From assembly GCA_050288085.1 (NCBI GenBank), contig JBNKDD010000129.1:1-14927 (forward strand): DNA of 14,927 nt, read 5' to 3'. A program made the position numbers and the translations under genes. This DNA is from JBNKDD01 sp050288085 (GTDB lineage: Bacteria; Chloroflexota; Anaerolineae; Aggregatilineales; UBA3940). Position 1 is the stretch's first letter. Each line of letters starts with the position of its first letter. Under the pieces are notes generated by a model. It had not been told where the DNA came from and did not search any database. It saw only the letters and a list, made by a program, of their open reading frames with translations. Shown in pieces: positions 13,667-14,927 of the stretch.

Positions 13667-14773
13667 ATGAAACTGACCGCCCAACTCAAGCTGCTGCCTA
13701 CCCCAGACCAGGCCGAACTACTCAGAAGAACCCTTGAACGGGCCAACGCCGCCTGCAATGCGATCAGTGCTTATGCCTGGGAACGGTGGACGTTTGGGAA
13801 GTACCCACTCCAAAAAGCGATCTACGCTGACATTCGCCAGACTTTTGACCTGTCAGCCCAGATGACGATCCGCTGCCTGGCGAAAGTGGCCGACAGCTAC
13901 CGGAAAGACCGGGAAACCCGGCGAATGTTCAAGCCATTGGGCAGCATCGCTTACGACAGCCGCATTCTGTCCTTTCGGATCGAAGACCGCGAAACCGCCC
14001 ATGTATCGATCTGGACGGTGGGCAGCCGCCAGCTGATTCCCTTCGTCTGTGGGGATCGGCAGTGGGAGTTACTCCAATCGCAGCAGGGCGAAACCGACCT
14101 GGTATACCGGCAGGGGCAGTTCTATCTGTACACCACCTGTGAGGTACAAGAAGCTGACCCCCAACCGTATCAGGAAGTCCTGGGGGTTGACCTCGGCGTG
14201 AGGAACATTGCGGTCGATTCGGACGGCGAGGTCTATACCGCCAAAGCCAACTGCCACCTCAACACCATCCGCCATCGCCACCGCCGCCTGCGGCGCAAAC
14301 TGCAAAAAAAGGGGACAAAGGCGGCCAGACGTAAACTCAAGGAACTGTCGGGTAGAGAGCGGCGCTTTGCCCAGGATGTCAACCATTGTATCAGTAAGTG
14401 TATCGTAGCCAGAGCGCAAGGCACTGGACGGGCGGTCGCCCTGGAAGAATTGGGCGGCCTTCGGGACAGGGTAACGGTTAGCCGCTCCCGGCGGGCTGCG
14501 TTGCACAGCTGGTCTTTTTTTGACCTCCGGCAGAAGATTGAGTACAAAGCCAGGCGGGCGGGGGTGACCGTGATCCCGGTTGATCCCCGCAACACCTCGC
14601 GCACCTGTCCGGCCTGTGGGCAGGTTGACCGGCGCAATCGACCGGATCAGGCAACGTTCTTATGTGTGGACTGCGGATTCGCCGGATTCGCCGACCACAT
14701 CGCGGCGGTGAATATTTCCCGCCGGGCCGCTGTCAATCGGCCAGACGTCTCGGATACGCGCTCTGCCGCGTAG
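13667..14773 (+). CDS. tnpB: TnpB, RNA-guided nuclease of an IS200/IS605-type element
   Basis: A protein of 368 aa, full length for the family. An N-terminal helical/OrfB_HTH region begins MKLTAQLKLLPTPDQ. The RuvC-like nuclease is split: D175 in GVDLGVRNIAV, E260 in VALEELGGLRDR and D343 in FADHIAAVNIS, so all three catalytic acids are present. The zinc ribbon is complete (C314PAC317 and C333VDC336). TnpB proteins use an omega RNA derived from the 3' end of the gene and right end to cut DNA next to a short target-adjacent motif, favouring element retention. One deviation is FAD where GHAD is usual before the last catalytic Asp (the His is F341). A plausible promoter pair TTGCAA/TAAGAT with an 18-bp gap lies about 13600-13629. 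The gene is probably active. Confidence 0.93.
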   Translation: MKLTAQLKLLPTPDQAELLRRTLERANAACNAISAYAWERWTFGKYPLQKAIYADIRQTFDLSAQMTIRCLAKVADSYRKDRETRRMFKPLGSIAYDSRILSFRIEDRETAHVSIWTVGSRQLIPFVCGDRQWELLQSQQGETDLVYRQGQFYLYTTCEVQEADPQPYQEVLGVDLGVRNIAVDSDGEVYTAKANCHLNTIRHRHRRLRRKLQKKGTKAARRKLKELSGRERRFAQDVNHCISKCIVARAQGTGRAVALEELGGLRDRVTVSRSRRAALHSWSFFDLRQKIEYKARRAGVTVIPVDPRNTSRTCPACGQVDRRNRPDQATFLCVDCGFAGFADHIAAVNISRRAAVNRPDVSDTRSAA

Positions 14774-14781
14774 CGCCAGGG

Positions 14782-14810
14782 ACAAGCCCCTGAATTTATT
14801 CATGGGGTTG
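14782..14810 (+). ncRNA. Right-end hairpin, likely 3' scaffold end of the TnpB omega RNA
   Basis: CCCC (14787-14790) pairs with GGGG (14804-14807) and TGAAT (14791-14795) with ATTCA (14798-14802), with one bulged T and a TT loop. It begins 9 bases after the tnpB stop, where related elements have the subterminal palindrome that also forms the 3' part of the omega RNA. The guide would then be read from the flank just beyond about 14810. Only the terminal hairpin is marked; the 5' end of the RNA, expected within the tnpB 3' coding region, cannot be set. Confidence 0.45.
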
Positions 14811-14841
14811 TTGACAATACTTTTGCATTGAGATTTGATTA

Positions 14842-14927
14842 ATGACCCAAACACCCCTAACGCGCAGTCTACAGGTACAGCTAGTTTTTAGTTTCATGTT
14901 GATTGCAATCCTGGCGGCAGCAGTAGC
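14842..14927 (+). CDS. N-terminal fragment of a membrane protein, possibly a sensor kinase
   Basis: An open frame of 28 codons runs off the window edge: MTQTPLTRSLQVQLVFSF followed by MLIAILAAAVA. A polar start with LTRSLQVQL leading directly into a hydrophobic helix is the usual beginning of membrane histidine kinases and other HAMP-domain sensors, but the fragment is too short to prove it. No strong Shine-Dalgarno is seen. The tnpB element ends about 30 nt upstream, so its insertion has probably replaced or altered the promoter of this gene. Confidence 0.45.
   Translation, partial: MTQTPLTRSLQVQLVFSFMLIAILAAAV

Larger units (their letters stand above)
13539..14810 (+). mobile_element. IS200/IS605-superfamily element carrying tnpB only (IS1341-like)
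   Basis: About 1.27 kb bounded by two related subterminal hairpins and containing a single intact tnpB. No Y1 transposase (tnpA) is present, so the element is non-autonomous and would need TnpA in trans. Elements of this family insert without target duplication, so ends cannot be confirmed from direct repeats. Confidence 0.6.

Overview
The window looks like a chromosomal segment from a bacterium of the Chloroflexota (Anaerolineae or a relative). This placement is an inference. It rests on moderately high but uneven GC, two lipoproteins with long Thr/Pro-rich linkers after the lipobox Cys, many small GC-rich palindromic repeats between genes, and a stand-alone TnpB. No rRNA, tRNA or CRISPR array was seen.

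Left part (1-5892). A small DUF1801-type protein on the + strand (111-566) converges, through a 13-bp hairpin, on a minus-strand block. The block holds a metallo-beta-lactamase-fold protein that has lost most metal ligands (613-1482). It also holds a tight pair, an ornithine cyclodeaminase-family reductase followed 2 nt later by a PLP-dependent threonine/serine dehydratase-family enzyme (3535 down to 1575). Upstream of these are a stand-alone alanyl-tRNA editing protein (4843 down to 3632) and a secreted esterase lipoprotein (5892 down to 4840), which overlap by ATGA. The esterase has a TATAAT box 8 nt before its ATG, so its mRNA is probably leaderless.

Centre (5935-11082). This is the most distinctive region. 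A promoter (TTGACA-18 bp-TACACT) is overlapped at its start point by a perfect 28-bp palindrome, the expected form of a TetR-type operator. It heads six co-directional genes: an 11-Cys, four-helix membrane protein with three CxxC-containing clusters predicted on one membrane face; a quinone oxidoreductase-like MDR enzyme; a 100-aa three-helix membrane protein; a TetR-family regulator; and two ABC-2 permeases of the YbhS/YbhR type. No ABC ATPase and no HlyD-type adaptor is encoded in the window. An 87-nt element able to fold as a cloverleaf lies between the two permeases. My reading is a TetR-repressed efflux/redox stress operon whose ATPase must come from elsewhere. The Cys-cluster membrane protein is the best candidate for something undescribed.

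Right part (11146-14927). A Thr/Pro-linker lipoprotein and a GH5-family glycoside hydrolase, both on the minus strand, flank a short decayed stretch that resembles a transposase C-terminus. An IS200/IS605-type element then carries tnpB only, with related hairpins at both ends. It sits just upstream of the first 28 codons of a membrane protein, possibly a sensor kinase, cut by the window edge.
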